The notes: generated by a model from the sequence alone, not told the origin. DNA of 64,000 nt from Caryophanales bacterium (GCA_902363455.1 CABJAC010000002.1:1-64000); one strand, 5' to 3'; numbered from the stretch's first letter, positions 43,757 through 53,601 are shown. A program made the numbers and translations.

Positions 43757-44596
43757 TCAAAGTTTTGTCCGGACTGACCAGAGTTCCGGGAAGAACCGGT
43801 GGTCGAGCACCCGGCGCAGATAACTGACACCGGATGAACCGCCTGTGCCCGGTTTTTGACCGATGATTCGTTCGACGGTGCTCATGTGGTTAAAGCGCCA
43901 CATTTGTTGCTGGCTGCCGATATCGAGTAACTTTTCACCGAGTTCATATAAATCCCAGTACTGTTCGACGTCTTGATAGACGATGGCCCAGGCCGCTTCA
44001 ACACTCGCGTCAGCTTCCCAGTCTTGCGTGACATCCCGGTTGAGGATGGCCGCATCAATCGGCAAGCCGCGTCGTTTCATCGCCCGCACGGTCTCGTCAT
44101 AGATGCTTGGTGTCTTCAAGTCTGCCGTCAATTGAGCGAACAGCGCCGTTTCGTGCTCATAGACCCGAAGCATCTGTGCATTTTTAAATCCAAGGGCAAA
44201 CTCGATTTGCCGGTTTTGGTACGACTGGAATCCCGACGAATGTCCGAGTGAGTCCCGGAATTCGAGATATTCAGCCGGTGTCAGCGTCGAGAGGACACTC
44301 CACGACTGGATCAACTGTTGTTGAATTTTTGAGACACGGGCGAGCATCTTGAACGACCGCTCGAGCTGATCGTTGGCAATCGCTTTAGTGGCAGCCGTCA
44401 TCTCATGCAAAATCAACTTCATCCAGAGCTCACTTGTCTGATGGATGACGATGAACAGCATCTCATCATGGTGGTCCGATAAGCGTTGCTGGCTCGTCAA
44501 GAGTGAGTCGAGCTGTAAATAATCCCCGTAAGACATGTCTTTTTTGAAGTCGGTTTGAATCGTTTCTTCGATTTGCGTCGCATCCGTCTGTTTCAT
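43757..44596 (-). CDS. kynA: Tryptophan 2,3-dioxygenase
   Basis: Haem enzyme that opens the indole ring of tryptophan to N-formylkynurenine. 279 residues, the bacterial length. Seen: [34 protein letters not shown] (distal site), [16 protein letters not shown], and the haem-ligand region [22 protein letters not shown] at 44596 follows AAAGGGGAT. Operon gaps are 20 bases before and 13 bases after. Confidence 0.94.
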   Translation of the reverse strand: MKQTDATQIEETIQTDFKKDMSYGDYLQLDSLLTSQQRLSDHHDEMLFIVIHQTSELWMKLILHEMTAATKAIANDQLERSFKMLARVSKIQQQLIQSWSVLSTLTPAEYLEFRDSLGHSSGFQSYQNRQIEFALGFKNAQMLRVYEHETALFAQLTADLKTPSIYDETVRAMKRRGLPIDAAILNRDVTQDWEADASVEAAWAIVYQDVEQYWDLYELGEKLLDIGSQQQMWRFNHMSTVERIIGQKPGTGGSSGVSYLRRVLDHRFFPELWSVRTKL

Positions 44597-44616
44597 TCCA
44601 ATCGATCCCCTTTACA

Positions 44617-45999
44617 TCAAAGTGATTGTGAACGGTCTGTCTGATCCGCTTGCGGCGGATTGTTGCGTTTCCAAAATACATAGGCAATCGTCAAGAACAG
44701 TAACCATGGAACTCCGAATTTCAAGACGATTTGGAAATCCGTGAACCAGGTCGTGATGACGAGGGCAAACAGCAGGATGGCCCCGAGTGCCGTCAAATAC
44801 GGATAGCCCATCATACGGACCGGCAGTTTCCGTCCACCATCCCGTTCCCAGGCTTTCCGGAAATAGAGGTGGGAGATGAAAATCATGAACCAGGTGAAGA
44901 TTGCCCCGAACATTGAAATTCCCATCATGAACGGATAAGACACGCTCGACTGGCTGCTGATGACAGCGGCGAGGAAAATCCCCAGTGTCGAGACGGCAAG
45001 TGCAAACAAGGGAACACCTTTCGTATTCAATCGGCTGAAAATTCGCGGTGCGTACGTTGCTTTCGACAACGAGTACATCATGCGTGTCGACGCATACAAC
45101 TGACTGTTCATCGCGGACAAGGCAGCCGTCAGGATGATGAAGTTCATGATGCCGGCAGCTCCGGGAATCGATAACATCTCCATCACTTTGACGAACGGGC
45201 TTTGGTCAACGCCGCCCGCCTGTTGCCACGGCACGATCATCAGCATCAAGGCAATCGTGATGACATAAAACGTCGATAAGCGGAAGACGGTGGCCTTCAG
45301 CGCTTTTGGGACCGCGACGTCCGGATCTTTCGCTTCGCCGGCCGTGACGGCAATCAGTTCCGTTCCGAGAAAACTAAACAACGAGATGAAGACGGCAATC
45401 CAGAGACCGGAAAAACCAAACGGCAGGAATCCGCCGTCGTTCGTGAAGTTTTGTGGTCCGATGTCCGGTGAGTTGCTGCCGAAGACCAGATAGGCGCCGA
45501 GAATCATGAACATTAAAATCGCACTGATCTTAATGACGGAGAACCAGTATTCAAACGTCGCAAACGTATTGACGGTCGTGGCGTTGATATAAATCAAGGC
45601 TACCGCAAAGACTAAAATCCAGACGTACCCGGGAACATCCGGGAACCAGTATTTCATATAGATGGCGATCGCACTGACTTCAACGCCGATCGCTAGGACG
45701 TTTGCCACCCAGTAGGAGTAGCGGACAAGAAATCCGGCATACGGACTGATGTATTGTTCAGCAATCGTTCCGAATGAGCCGGAGGTCGGATGGGCGACGG
45801 TCATTTCTGCGAGGCAACCCATCAACAGCAGGACGATGAAGGCGCCGATCGCATAACTGACGAGGACGCTTGGTCCGGCGAGACTGATGGCGAGACCGCT
45901 TCCGAGAAAGAGTCCTGTTCCAATGGCACAACCCATCGCAATCATCGTCAGTTGGCGTGTTTTTAAGTCACGCCGTAGTTCAGTAGGGTGTTCTTTCAT
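44617..45999 (-). CDS. APC-family amino acid permease of the kyn operon
   Basis: 460 residues, twelve membrane helices. The N-terminal GCAIGTGLFLGSG and FSFLGTELIAVTAGEAKDP are signatures of the amino acid permease group with AroP, LysP and GabP. Between kynU and kynA, its likely cargo is tryptophan or kynurenine, but this is inferred from position. ATG follows AAGGAGG, nine bases after kynU. Confidence 0.85.
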   Translation of the reverse strand: MKEHPTELRRDLKTRQLTMIAMGCAIGTGLFLGSGLAISLAGPSVLVSYAIGAFIVLLLMGCLAEMTVAHPTSGSFGTIAEQYISPYAGFLVRYSYWVANVLAIGVEVSAIAIYMKYWFPDVPGYVWILVFAVALIYINATTVNTFATFEYWFSVIKISAILMFMILGAYLVFGSNSPDIGPQNFTNDGGFLPFGFSGLWIAVFISLFSFLGTELIAVTAGEAKDPDVAVPKALKATVFRLSTFYVITIALMLMIVPWQQAGGVDQSPFVKVMEMLSIPGAAGIMNFIILTAALSAMNSQLYASTRMMYSLSKATYAPRIFSRLNTKGVPLFALAVSTLGIFLAAVISSQSSVSYPFMMGISMFGAIFTWFMIFISHLYFRKAWERDGGRKLPVRMMGYPYLTALGAILLFALVITTWFTDFQIVLKFGVPWLLFLTIAYVFWKRNNPPQADQTDRSQSL

Positions 46000-46008
46000 A
46001 ATTCCTCC

Positions 46009-47286
46009 TTACGCGACGACTTCGCGTTCGTTCTTGAATTGTTCATATTGTTTTTCGTCCATGATCGTTTTCAAAATCGAGACGACCTCATAGACATCTT
46101 CAAACTTATTATACAAGGCAACAGGGGCGAGGCGGACAATATTCGGTGCCCGGAAATCAGGAATGACGTGATGTGCCTTCAATGCTTTACAGATCCGTGC
46201 CGCTTCCGGATGTTCGAGACTCAAGTGAGCACCACGCCGTTTGTCGTCACGCGGATTCCCGATCACAAATCCATACGGCGTCAATTCCTGATCGACGAGC
46301 GTCATCATGTAGTCCGTCAGTGCGAGTGACTTTGTCCGGACCGCTTCAATCCCGACTTCTGCAAACAGCTCGAGTGCACCGATTTGCGGGGCAAGGCTCA
46401 AGACGTGCGGCGTTCCGATCTGGAAGGCACCGGCGTTTTCGGCGGGAGTCATCGTATGATCCATATCAAACTGTTTATCTTTACGGGAGCCGAACCAGCC
46501 GGTCAGACCCGGCAACGTGCCGAAATGGCGTTCATGGACAAACAGTCCGCCGACCGTTCCCGGACCGCCGTTTAAGTGTTTGTAGTTGCACCAGTAGGCA
46601 AAGTCGACGCCCCAGTCATGAAAGGCATGCGGAATCGCACCGACGGAATGACAGCCGTCAAAGCCGATCAAGATACCGCGGGCATGCGCTTCCCGTGTCA
46701 AACGTTCCATATCTAAAATCTGACCACTCCGGTACAGGACGGTCGGTAAGACGATCAACGCAATCTCCTCCGTCATCGCGGCAATGATATCCGCTTCGTC
46801 GAGAAATCGTCCGTCACGACTCTCGACTTGGACGAGATGTTCTGCCGGATCGAGTCCGCGCAACCGCAACTGGCTTTGGAGCGCATAAATATCAGACGGG
46901 AATGTTAAGCTGTCAGCTAAAATCTTTGTCCGTTGTCCGGACGGGGCAAAAAACGTTGCCACGAGTTGATGCAGATTGACCGTCGTCGAACCGGTCACCA
47001 TGACTTCATCGGCGCTTCCGCCGACGAGCGGTGCGTTTAAGGCGGACAGTTTTTCCGACAGTTCAAACCATGGATGGCGACCTTTCATCCAACCGTCAAT
47101 CCCAAGTTCCCGCCAATCGGCGAGCGATTCCAGCAACGTCGCTTCCGCACGTTTGGACAACAATCCAAGTGAATTGCCGTCCATGTAAATCGAACCTTCC
47201 TGCAGATAAAATTCGTTCCGATAAGGGGCCAGTCGATCCTGTTCGTCTCGTTCGATTGCTTCTTCACGCTTAGCGGTCAATGCCAT
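46009..47286 (-). CDS. kynU: Kynureninase
   Basis: PLP enzyme splitting kynurenine into anthranilate and alanine, third step of the pathway. 425 residues. The PLP lysine lies in [35 protein letters not shown] is the characteristic N-terminus. First gene of the operon. The promoter overlaps the palindrome at 47344-47360: TTGACA inside it, an 18-base spacer and TACGCT on the minus strand. ATG follows AAGGAGG. Confidence 0.94.
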   Translation of the reverse strand: MALTAKREEAIERDEQDRLAPYRNEFYLQEGSIYMDGNSLGLLSKRAEATLLESLADWRELGIDGWMKGRHPWFELSEKLSALNAPLVGGSADEVMVTGSTTVNLHQLVATFFAPSGQRTKILADSLTFPSDIYALQSQLRLRGLDPAEHLVQVESRDGRFLDEADIIAAMTEEIALIVLPTVLYRSGQILDMERLTREAHARGILIGFDGCHSVGAIPHAFHDWGVDFAYWCNYKHLNGGPGTVGGLFVHERHFGTLPGLTGWFGSRKDKQFDMDHTMTPAENAGAFQIGTPHVLSLAPQIGALELFAEVGIEAVRTKSLALTDYMMTLVDQELTPYGFVIGNPRDDKRRGAHLSLEHPEAARICKALKAHHVIPDFRAPNIVRLAPVALYNKFEDVYEVVSILKTIMDEKQYEQFKNEREVVA

Positions 47287-47343
47287 GTCCGTTCCTCCTT
47301 AAAATGAATCAGTAATCAATTTTGACAAAAGCGTAGCAAACAA

Positions 47344-47360
47344 ATTGACATTGTGTCAAT
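47344..47360. promoter_or_regulatory. Operator between kynU and its TetR regulator
   Basis: Perfect palindrome ATTGACA-TTG-TGTCAAT. Its TTGACA half is the -35 of the minus-strand kynU promoter (-10 TACGCT after 18 bases), so bound repressor would block it. A second palindrome, TTTTG-A-CAAAA (47320-47330), lies nearby. Confidence 0.7.
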
Positions 47361-47397
47361 ATTATCGGATAGAGAAGCAGGAGAGGTGGGGAAAATC

Positions 47398-48021
47398 ATG
47401 AACTCAGACGACATGAAAATCGATAAACGGCATCTTCGGACGATCCGGACGCGGGAAAAACTGTTGGTGGCAGCCCGGGAAGTTTTTCTTGAAAACGACT
47501 TTCAAACGACGACGATTTCACAAATCATTAAGCGGGCCGGAGTAGGCTACGGAACGGCCTACGTTCACTTTGAAGGGAAGGATGAACTGCTGATCGTTTT
47601 GATTGAAACCGTGATGGATCAGTTCCATCAGGTCGCAGAACAGCCGTTTGAGCCCCGAACCGCCGAGGAAGCACGGGAGCAAATCGAACAGCAGGCGACG
47701 GCTTTCTTACGGCTTGCCGAACAAGAACGCGAGCTGCTCCGGATTGTCGAACAGGCAATCGGCGTATCGTATGCGATCCGGACCAAGTGGAAACAAATCC
47801 GCGAACGCTTTATTGAACGGATTAGTCGGGACATCCGTTATGCGCAAGCCACAGGACTCGCCCGTTCGGACCTCAATCCGACACTCGTTGCACGCGGGTG
47901 GTTTTTTGCGAACGAAATGTATCTGTTTGAAGTCATCCGGGAAGAGACGACAGCGACGATTGACGAGATTGCGAAAACCTTGACGGCTGTTTATACGACC
48001 GGACTGTATCCACACGATTAA
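47398..48021 (+). CDS. TetR/AcrR-family regulator of the kyn operon
   Basis: 207 residues. The N-terminal helix-turn-helix is typical (REKLLVAAREVFLENDFQTTTISQIIKRAGVGYGTAYVHFEGKDELL), with a C-terminal ligand domain. Divergent from kynU across a perfect palindrome, it probably senses tryptophan or kynurenine. ATG at 47398 follows GAGGTGGGG; an earlier in-frame start overlaps the operator. Confidence 0.88.
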   Translation: MNSDDMKIDKRHLRTIRTREKLLVAAREVFLENDFQTTTISQIIKRAGVGYGTAYVHFEGKDELLIVLIETVMDQFHQVAEQPFEPRTAEEAREQIEQQATAFLRLAEQERELLRIVEQAIGVSYAIRTKWKQIRERFIERISRDIRYAQATGLARSDLNPTLVARGWFFANEMYLFEVIREETTATIDEIAKTLTAVYTTGLYPHD

Positions 48022-48066
48022 AGCCGGCCGTTCCCGGGAATCCCTTAAGGAAAGGGAGCGATGCGC

Positions 48067-48519
48067 ATGGCATTTGATTACGATTTGGATTTTGAGACGA
48101 CGGATTTTCGGAAAGAACCGGAAAAGTATCGGGTCGGACGGGGGGAGCAGGGTGTCCTGCTCGTTGAACCCTATAAAGGAGAAATTTTGCCGCACTGGCG
48201 ATTTAAGACGCCGGAGATTGCGAAGGAATCTTCTGAAAAAATCTATCAGATGTATCTCGATTATAAAGCAGCCGGAGACTTCGTCGGAATGGACATGGCG
48301 CGGAAGTTCATTCAGATGGGACATACACGGGCACGCCGGTACACGAATTACAAAGGCGGACGCAAATATAAAAACAAAGCGACCGGTGAATTAAACGAGC
48401 GGGAAATCGATCCCGAAAAAGCGAAGTCAGCTGAGATTTTTCAAGAAAAGTGGGATTTGATTCGGGCGGATGAAGAATATTTAGCGTTAAAAAAAGCCCA
48501 TCAAAAACAATACGGATAA
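48067..48519 (+). CDS. DUF4385 family protein
   Basis: 150-residue soluble protein. The conserved run FDYDLDFETTDFRKEPEKYR, then GRGEQGVLLVEPYKGEILPHW and DFVGMDMARKFIQMGHTRARRY, identifies DUF4385, a family without known function. It is rich in charged and aromatic residues, with no signal peptide. ATG at 48067 lies eight bases after AAAGGGAG; the ATG at 48061 is too close. Confidence 0.82.
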   Translation: MAFDYDLDFETTDFRKEPEKYRVGRGEQGVLLVEPYKGEILPHWRFKTPEIAKESSEKIYQMYLDYKAAGDFVGMDMARKFIQMGHTRARRYTNYKGGRKYKNKATGELNEREIDPEKAKSAEIFQEKWDLIRADEEYLALKKAHQKQYG

Positions 48520-48564
48520 ACGAACGGTCAGGGGTTCTTCAGGTGAAGGAATGGAGTGAAGACG

Positions 48565-49098
48565 GTGCGAAACGGATCAAAAATCATATTGGCAATCGTG
48601 GTTGTCTGTGTATTGGCGTTGAGTTGGTGGCTCGTGTCGCCATTGTTCTTGAATCAAGCCGTGGACGAAGAGTTGCCGCCGAGTTCTTCGACGGTAAAAC
48701 AGGAAGAGGAGACACCAGCATCCGAGGCGGACAAGTCGGAACCTACAACACCGGCTCCCGAAGAAGCACCGGCTGACTTCTCCGGAACGTTCGTGGACGG
48801 TGAAAAAAATTATCAAACGTCCGGAAACGTTAAAACAGTACCGGCAGACGATGCGTTATATCTGCGATTTGAAGATTTTCAAACGACGAACGGACCGGAC
48901 TTGTTTGTTTACTTGGTCGAGCCAGGTAAGGAGACAGCAGACGGGATCCGGCTCGGGGCGCTAAAAGGGAATCAAGGAGACCAAAACTACGTCCTGCCGA
49001 AAGACGTGGATTTGAAGAAATACAGTCGTGTCGTCATCTGGTGTCGCGCCTTTGATGCCGATTTTGGCACGGGGGATTTAAAAGCAACAGGTAAATAA
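48565..49098 (+). CDS. Membrane-anchored DM13-domain protein
   Basis: 177 residues: a signal anchor at about 6-28 (IILAIVVVCVLALSWWLV), a Pro/Glu/Thr-rich linker, then a DM13 domain (about 70-175). The domain shows YLRFEDFQTTNGPDLFVYL and a conserved cysteine in VVIWCRAFDADFG, a residue thought to support redox chemistry in this domain. It is displayed outside the cell. GTG at 48565 (or 48556) is the likely start. Confidence 0.82.
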   Translation: MRNGSKIILAIVVVCVLALSWWLVSPLFLNQAVDEELPPSSSTVKQEEETPASEADKSEPTTPAPEEAPADFSGTFVDGEKNYQTSGNVKTVPADDALYLRFEDFQTTNGPDLFVYLVEPGKETADGIRLGALKGNQGDQNYVLPKDVDLKKYSRVVIWCRAFDADFGTGDLKATGK

Positions 49099-49145
49099 AA
49101 AAGCAACTTGCTTCCGTATGTGCTACTGGAAGCAAGTTGCTTTTT
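49097..49145. terminator. Bidirectional terminator
   Basis: AAAAAGCAACTTGCTTCC pairs with GGAAGCAAGTTGCTTTTT, between the convergent DM13 and MFS genes. Confidence 0.93.
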
Positions 49146-49153
49146 GTCTGGTA

Positions 49154-50350
49154 TTAAGACGTTTGTTCGATTTTTTTGATCAGTCGGGATTGGCGGCGTT
49201 GCCAGATGACAGAACCAATCAAAGTCACAGCCAGGAACAAAAGTCCGAGCATGAACGGATAAAGAATGTTGACATCATATAACAGTCCGGCCAGTGTCGG
49301 ACCGAGGATGTTTCCGATGCTCATGTAGGCGTTGTTCATCCCCATCGCAAATCCTTGTTCGTTTCCGGCGAGTTTTGAAATCATCGTGTTCAAAACAGGA
49401 CGCAGAATCGACGTCGCAAGGAAGATGACGAGTGTGACGGCGAAGAAGCCGCCGTAACTTGCTGTCAGGAGTGACAACAAGAAGCCAAGCGTCGCGATCA
49501 ACAGGAAGATGTTCAACACTTTGCCTTCGCCGAGACTGCGGGACAGTTTATCGACGACGAAAATCTGGGCGATGACACTGATGATTCCGGTCGACGTCAC
49601 CATGATGGCGATGTCTTTTGGAGAGGCGCCGAATTGATTGTCGACGAACAGACCAAGAACGGACTCATATGCCATTAAACCAAAACTCATGACCAGTGTG
49701 ATGACGAGCGGGACGAAGTACGGTTTATGGAACGACGCGCCGAGCTTGCTCCACATCGACCCTTCGTCGGGCGCCATCGCCGTCGCGTCATGGACGTCAC
49801 TTTCTTGAAGAAGAATGACACTGAATAAGACGGCCAGAAGCGAGACGAGTGCCGAAACAAGTAATGGCAACTTCAGATCAAACTCGGCGAGGAAGCCGCC
49901 GATCCCGGGACCGATGACGATTCCGAGCGACATGGCAGCAGACACGTAACTGTTTCCTTTTGCCCGCTGATCCATCGTCGTGATATCCGCGACGTAAGCA
50001 AAAATCGCCGGAATCAACAGTGCTGCACCAACACCGCCAATCGCCCGTGAAATGTAGAGGATGGTGACGGAATTTGAAAAATAAAAGACGAACATCGATA
50101 AGGTCAGTCCGATCAAACCGTAAATGATCATTTTGCGGCGACCATACTGATCCGCCCATTTTCCCGCGACCGGTGACATGATGAGCTGTGCTCCGGCAAA
50201 AATCGCAATCATCAGACCGGCAGCAGTACCGCCTTGACCGATCGAGGCTAAGTAAGCGGGCAGAATCGGAATGATGATCCCGAAGCTCCCGACGGCGATG
50301 AACATGTTAATCATCAGGACCGTTAATTTTTTACGTTGATCCGCTTGCAA
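49154..50350 (-). CDS. MFS drug-efflux transporter, NorA/Bmr-like
   Basis: About 398 residues, twelve membrane helices. Motif A GKWADQYGRRKMI lies between helices 2 and 3, and motif C AAMSLGIVIGPGIGGFLAEF in helix 5 marks a drug/proton antiporter of the 12-helix DHA1 group. The best ribosome site (AAGGGG) precedes a TTG at 50350; the GTG at 50371 has none. Substrates cannot be read from sequence. Confidence 0.87.
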   Translation of the reverse strand: MQADQRKKLTVLMINMFIAVGSFGIIIPILPAYLASIGQGGTAAGLMIAIFAGAQLIMSPVAGKWADQYGRRKMIIYGLIGLTLSMFVFYFSNSVTILYISRAIGGVGAALLIPAIFAYVADITTMDQRAKGNSYVSAAMSLGIVIGPGIGGFLAEFDLKLPLLVSALVSLLAVLFSVILLQESDVHDATAMAPDEGSMWSKLGASFHKPYFVPLVITLVMSFGLMAYESVLGLFVDNQFGASPKDIAIMVTSTGIISVIAQIFVVDKLSRSLGEGKVLNIFLLIATLGFLLSLLTASYGGFFAVTLVIFLATSILRPVLNTMISKLAGNEQGFAMGMNNAYMSIGNILGPTLAGLLYDVNILYPFMLGLLFLAVTLIGSVIWQRRQSRLIKKIEQTS

Positions 50351-50483
50351 GGGGACCCCTTCTTTCTGCACGCTGGTGTAAGCGTTTATTTGATATACCT
50401 TTACTATCTTAGTTTCAAGAGAAAGACCGTGTCAATTTTATCGATCGTTTCATTAAAAAAATATTCTTCCTGTACAAGATAAC

Positions 50484-50541
50484 AAAAAAGAGTCTACTTT
50501 TCGCCATTCCGTTTGGGGAGGGAATAGGAAAGCAGACTCTT
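50484..50541 (-). terminator. Terminator of the nitroreductase gene
   Basis: AAGAGTCT and AGACTCTT enclose further pairs (CTTT..AAAG, ATTCC..GGAAT). Six T follow on the minus strand. Confidence 0.75.
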
Positions 50542-50599
50542 ATACGTCTATGGGGCTTGATTGGCGCGAGCAGGGGTAGCTCGCAAAATGCGCACCGGT

Positions 50600-51157
50600 T
50601 TAGAAGTGCGTTAACTTGTCACGTGCAGCCGTTCGTTTTTTCAGCGGGGGAATCAGTGCAGGCCATCCGAACTGAATGACTCCTGCGACACGTTCATTGT
50701 CGGAAGCACCGATCATAGCGGCGTAACCATCCGTAAACCAATGTTTTCCGCTTTTCCAACAACATCCTAAGCCGAGTTCTGTCGCAAGGAGTTGCATGTT
50801 TTGAATCATGGCGGCGGTCGCGAGCAAATCTTCCATCTGCTGGTCGTCTGTGCCGTTCACTTCATACAAGACAGTCAGATAGACCGGAACATCAGCAAAT
50901 TTTTGACGCATCATCTGTCGTTGTTCATCTGTTTTTTGATCCAGTTGTCCCCGTTCAGTCAGCAAAGTCATCAATTGGTCGACATACCGGACTTGGCTTT
51001 CTTCGTTTGCAAGGACAAATCGCCAAGGTTCACGCAGTTTATGTGTCGGAGCGTAAATGGCGGCTTCAAGAATTTCTTCGATCATCTCGTTTGGAACAGG
51101 CTGATCCGTATAGGCACGGACCGACCGGCGATCTAAAATCAGTTGTCGTGCGTTCAT
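50600..51157 (-). CDS. Nitroreductase-family flavoprotein
   Basis: FMN-dependent NAD(P)H oxidoreductase of 185 residues. Phosphate-binding RRSVRAYTDQPVP is at about 8-20 and GLGCCWKSGKHW near 135-146. The family reduces nitroaromatics, quinones or flavins; the native substrate is unknown. ATG at 51157 has GGAG nine bases upstream; the ATG at 51166 touches that site. A Fur box in the promoter suggests iron-limited expression and perhaps a ferric-reducing role. Confidence 0.87.
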   Translation of the reverse strand: MNARQLILDRRSVRAYTDQPVPNEMIEEILEAAIYAPTHKLREPWRFVLANEESQVRYVDQLMTLLTERGQLDQKTDEQRQMMRQKFADVPVYLTVLYEVNGTDDQQMEDLLATAAMIQNMQLLATELGLGCCWKSGKHWFTDGYAAMIGASDNERVAGVIQFGWPALIPPLKKRTAARDKLTHF

Positions 51158-51188
51158 CGTGATCATCTCCTGACGTAAGTACTCTTAG

Positions 51189-51218
51189 AATATAATTGAT
51201 AACGATTATCATTGTCAA
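51189..51218 (-). promoter_or_regulatory. Nitroreductase promoter with a Fur box
   Basis: On the minus strand TTGACA (51213-51218), 18 bases, TATATT (51189-51194). The spacer holds TGATAA-CGA-TTATCA (51197-51211), one mismatch from the 7-1-7 Fur box; the longer 19-base comparison gives 16 matches. Confidence 0.8.
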
Positions 51219-51245
51219 TGGGTAATTAAAAAACGCCGATTGGAT

Positions 51246-51782
51246 TCAGCGTTTTTCAGGGGTGGACGATAACTTTTTCTTCAGTTGGTGAATCCGGAGC
51301 AAGGCAAACAAATAATGGGCAAAATAAAGTGTAAATCCGAAGAACAAAGCCATAACTGCGCTGATTTGAACACCGGGAACGACCGTCAAATTGACATATA
51401 AGAGCAGAGCCATCGAACAAGAATAGAGCGCCGCCTCAAGTAACTGGGGCATCATTCGATTTTTTTTCAAGAAAAAGGAACGAACGACGGGTAAGATGAC
51501 CAGACTGACGAGCCGGTCGAGCAATCCGATTACAAGAATACTGATAATGATGGACAAGGGACCTTCAAAATACAACAAGGTAGGGAATAGAACATACGAA
51601 ACGAGCAGCAGTGGTCCAATCAGCAGGAAAATAGACACCGAAGCCCGGAAAAAGATAAACAGACTGTTGATACTGGTTAAAAAGGCTTGAGCGACTTTTT
51701 GTGACCAAGATGAGGGGCGTCCAATTTGCCAAGCAAAACAACAGGCAAAGATGAAGGCGTAAAACTGTAGAAAGGCAACCAT
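51246..51782 (-). CDS. Membrane protein of unknown function
   Basis: 178 residues with about five helices. Two helix pairs flank a short basic loop (RSFFLKKNRMMPQ), and the tail is basic (RIHQLKKKLSSTPEKR). No family is recognised. ATG at 51782 follows AAAGGAG with ideal spacing. Single gene upstream of the nitroreductase promoter on the same strand. Confidence 0.7.
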   Translation of the reverse strand: MVAFLQFYAFIFACCFAWQIGRPSSWSQKVAQAFLTSINSLFIFFRASVSIFLLIGPLLLVSYVLFPTLLYFEGPLSIIISILVIGLLDRLVSLVILPVVRSFFLKKNRMMPQLLEAALYSCSMALLLYVNLTVVPGVQISAVMALFFGFTLYFAHYLFALLRIHQLKKKLSSTPEKR

Positions 51783-51858
51783 AAAGCATCTCCTTTTGAA
51801 TATGAAACTCAATGAACCTAGTGTAGCGATTTTATGAAAGAAGTGCAAAGCCGAATGA

Positions 51859-51898
51859 CTAAAACCCCGCCGACGATGTGTCGTCAACGGGGTTTTAG
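51859..51898. terminator. Terminator after the EmrB-like gene
   Basis: CTAAAACCCCG and CGGGGTTTTAG with an inner CGACGA..TCGTC pair, just beyond the stop of the minus-strand efflux operon. Confidence 0.8.
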
Positions 51899-51905
51899 GA
51901 AAGTC

Positions 51906-53588
51906 TTAATCCAGATTCGGTTCTTTTTTCCCGTGCAGGAAAAGTGACAAGAGTAGGGCGAGTGCAGATAAGACGGTCGCGACCCAAAAGGCATCTGTAA
52001 TCCCGGTGATGGTCGCTTGTTTCGTCAATTGAGTCATCCAGCTGACAGAAGCAGCTTGTGGATTGCCTAATTGCTGACCGAGTTCATTCAAATGTTGTGA
52101 AAGCGTCGGATCGAGTGTCGTGAACTGATTCGCATCATCGGCGAGATGAGCCGTCGTTTGACGTGTCATGACAGTGACGAGAATGGCTGTTCCGATCGAA
52201 CCCGCAACTTGACGCAAGGTATTTTGTGTCGCATTTCCGTGTGGAATCATCTTCATCGGCAATGCGTTCATACCGGCTGTCATAATCGGCATCATGATGA
52301 ACGCCATACCAAATGACCGGAGCATATAAATACCCATGATGGAGTTATACGACGTATCCATATCCAGTTGAGTCAATTCCCACGTTCCGTATGTCATTAA
52401 CGTTAATCCGAAAATGGCGAGTGGTCGAATACCGAATCGGTCAAACAATCGACCGGCAATCGGTCCTGTAATGCCCATGATGAGTGATCCTGGCAACAAC
52501 AAGAGACCGGAATCAATCGGAGAGAACCCGCGAATGCTTTGCAGATAAATCGGGAGCAGGAGCATTCCGCCGAACAGAGCCATCGTAACAATGACGTTGA
52601 TAAACAGAGTAAATGAAAATTCAGGAACTTTCAGAACACGAATGTTCAGCATCGGATCGTCCATTGACAGTTCGCGAAGTGCAAATGCCGCAATGCCTAA
52701 AATTCCGATCAAAATGGTACTGATGACAAGCGGACTGTCCCAGCCGTCGTTGCCGGCTTCACTGAATCCGTACAGCAGACTTCCGAAACCGATCGTACTG
52801 AAGACGACGCCGAGCGCATCGAATTTAGGCTTCGACAACGGTTGGACCAGTTTGAACCAGGCAAGACCAAGTAAAAGTGTTAATAATCCGAAGAAAGCCA
52901 TGGCGTAAAACATGACATGCCAATCATAATTTTGAATGACGTATCCTGTAATCGTCGGACCGACTGCCGGAGCAAGAATCATTGCGATTCCGAGCATCCC
53001 CATCGCAGCTCCGCGTTTGTGAGGCGGAAACAGCGTCATGAAGACGTTTGATCCGAGCGGCATCAAAATACCGGCACCTGCAGCTTGGACGACTCGGCCG
53101 ATCATCATGACCGGGAAGTTCGTGGCCATCGAACAAATGACGGAGCCGAAAAAGAACAAGCTCATCGAGACGAGGAACAGCTGACGGAACGTATAACTCC
53201 GCATTAAAAAGGCGCTGATCGGAATCAAGATTCCGTTGACCAGCATAAAGCCGGTCGTCAACCATTGTGCCGTCGATGTCGAAACATTAAAATCGTTAAT
53301 TAAGACCGGTAAAGCGACGTTAATCAACGTTTGATTTAAAATAGCAATGAACATCCCGATCAAGAGAACGGTCAAGACTTTTGGAATGCTGATATGTGCT
53401 GTTACGAGCGGTGCGCGTTCTTGGACCGGTGGGCCCGCCGCCAAAACCGGTTCCGTGTCGTCAACCATGACGGCACCGGATGCATCTGGTGCAAGCGGTA
53501 CCGGACGCGAACGGCGGACGATCAGATTGACACCGATGATTGTGACAACCATGAACGCGATATATCCGAACAGAAAGGTCGTAGACAT
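51906..53588 (-). CDS. DHA2-family MFS multidrug transporter, EmrB/QacA-like
   Basis: 560 residues, fourteen helices of the DHA2 type plus an extra N-terminal helix (about 3-24) and a 50-residue hydrophilic linker before the core. Core motifs are NVALPVLINDFNVSTSTAQWL in helix 1 and GAAMGMLGIAMILAPAVGPTITG in helix 5. It works with the membrane-fusion protein encoded 13 bases upstream. ATG at 53588 follows GGGAGG. Confidence 0.88.
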   Translation of the reverse strand: MSTTFLFGYIAFMVVTIIGVNLIVRRSRPVPLAPDASGAVMVDDTEPVLAAGPPVQERAPLVTAHISIPKVLTVLLIGMFIAILNQTLINVALPVLINDFNVSTSTAQWLTTGFMLVNGILIPISAFLMRSYTFRQLFLVSMSLFFFGSVICSMATNFPVMMIGRVVQAAGAGILMPLGSNVFMTLFPPHKRGAAMGMLGIAMILAPAVGPTITGYVIQNYDWHVMFYAMAFFGLLTLLLGLAWFKLVQPLSKPKFDALGVVFSTIGFGSLLYGFSEAGNDGWDSPLVISTILIGILGIAAFALRELSMDDPMLNIRVLKVPEFSFTLFINVIVTMALFGGMLLLPIYLQSIRGFSPIDSGLLLLPGSLIMGITGPIAGRLFDRFGIRPLAIFGLTLMTYGTWELTQLDMDTSYNSIMGIYMLRSFGMAFIMMPIMTAGMNALPMKMIPHGNATQNTLRQVAGSIGTAILVTVMTRQTTAHLADDANQFTTLDPTLSQHLNELGQQLGNPQAASVSWMTQLTKQATITGITDAFWVATVLSALALLLSLFLHGKKEPNLD

Positions 53589-53601
53589 AGATGTCCCTCC
53601 C

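Noticed and set aside
46173..46787. 204-codon plus-strand ORF opposite kynU
   Set aside because: Arg/Ser-rich composition typical of an antisense shadow; kynU is unambiguous.
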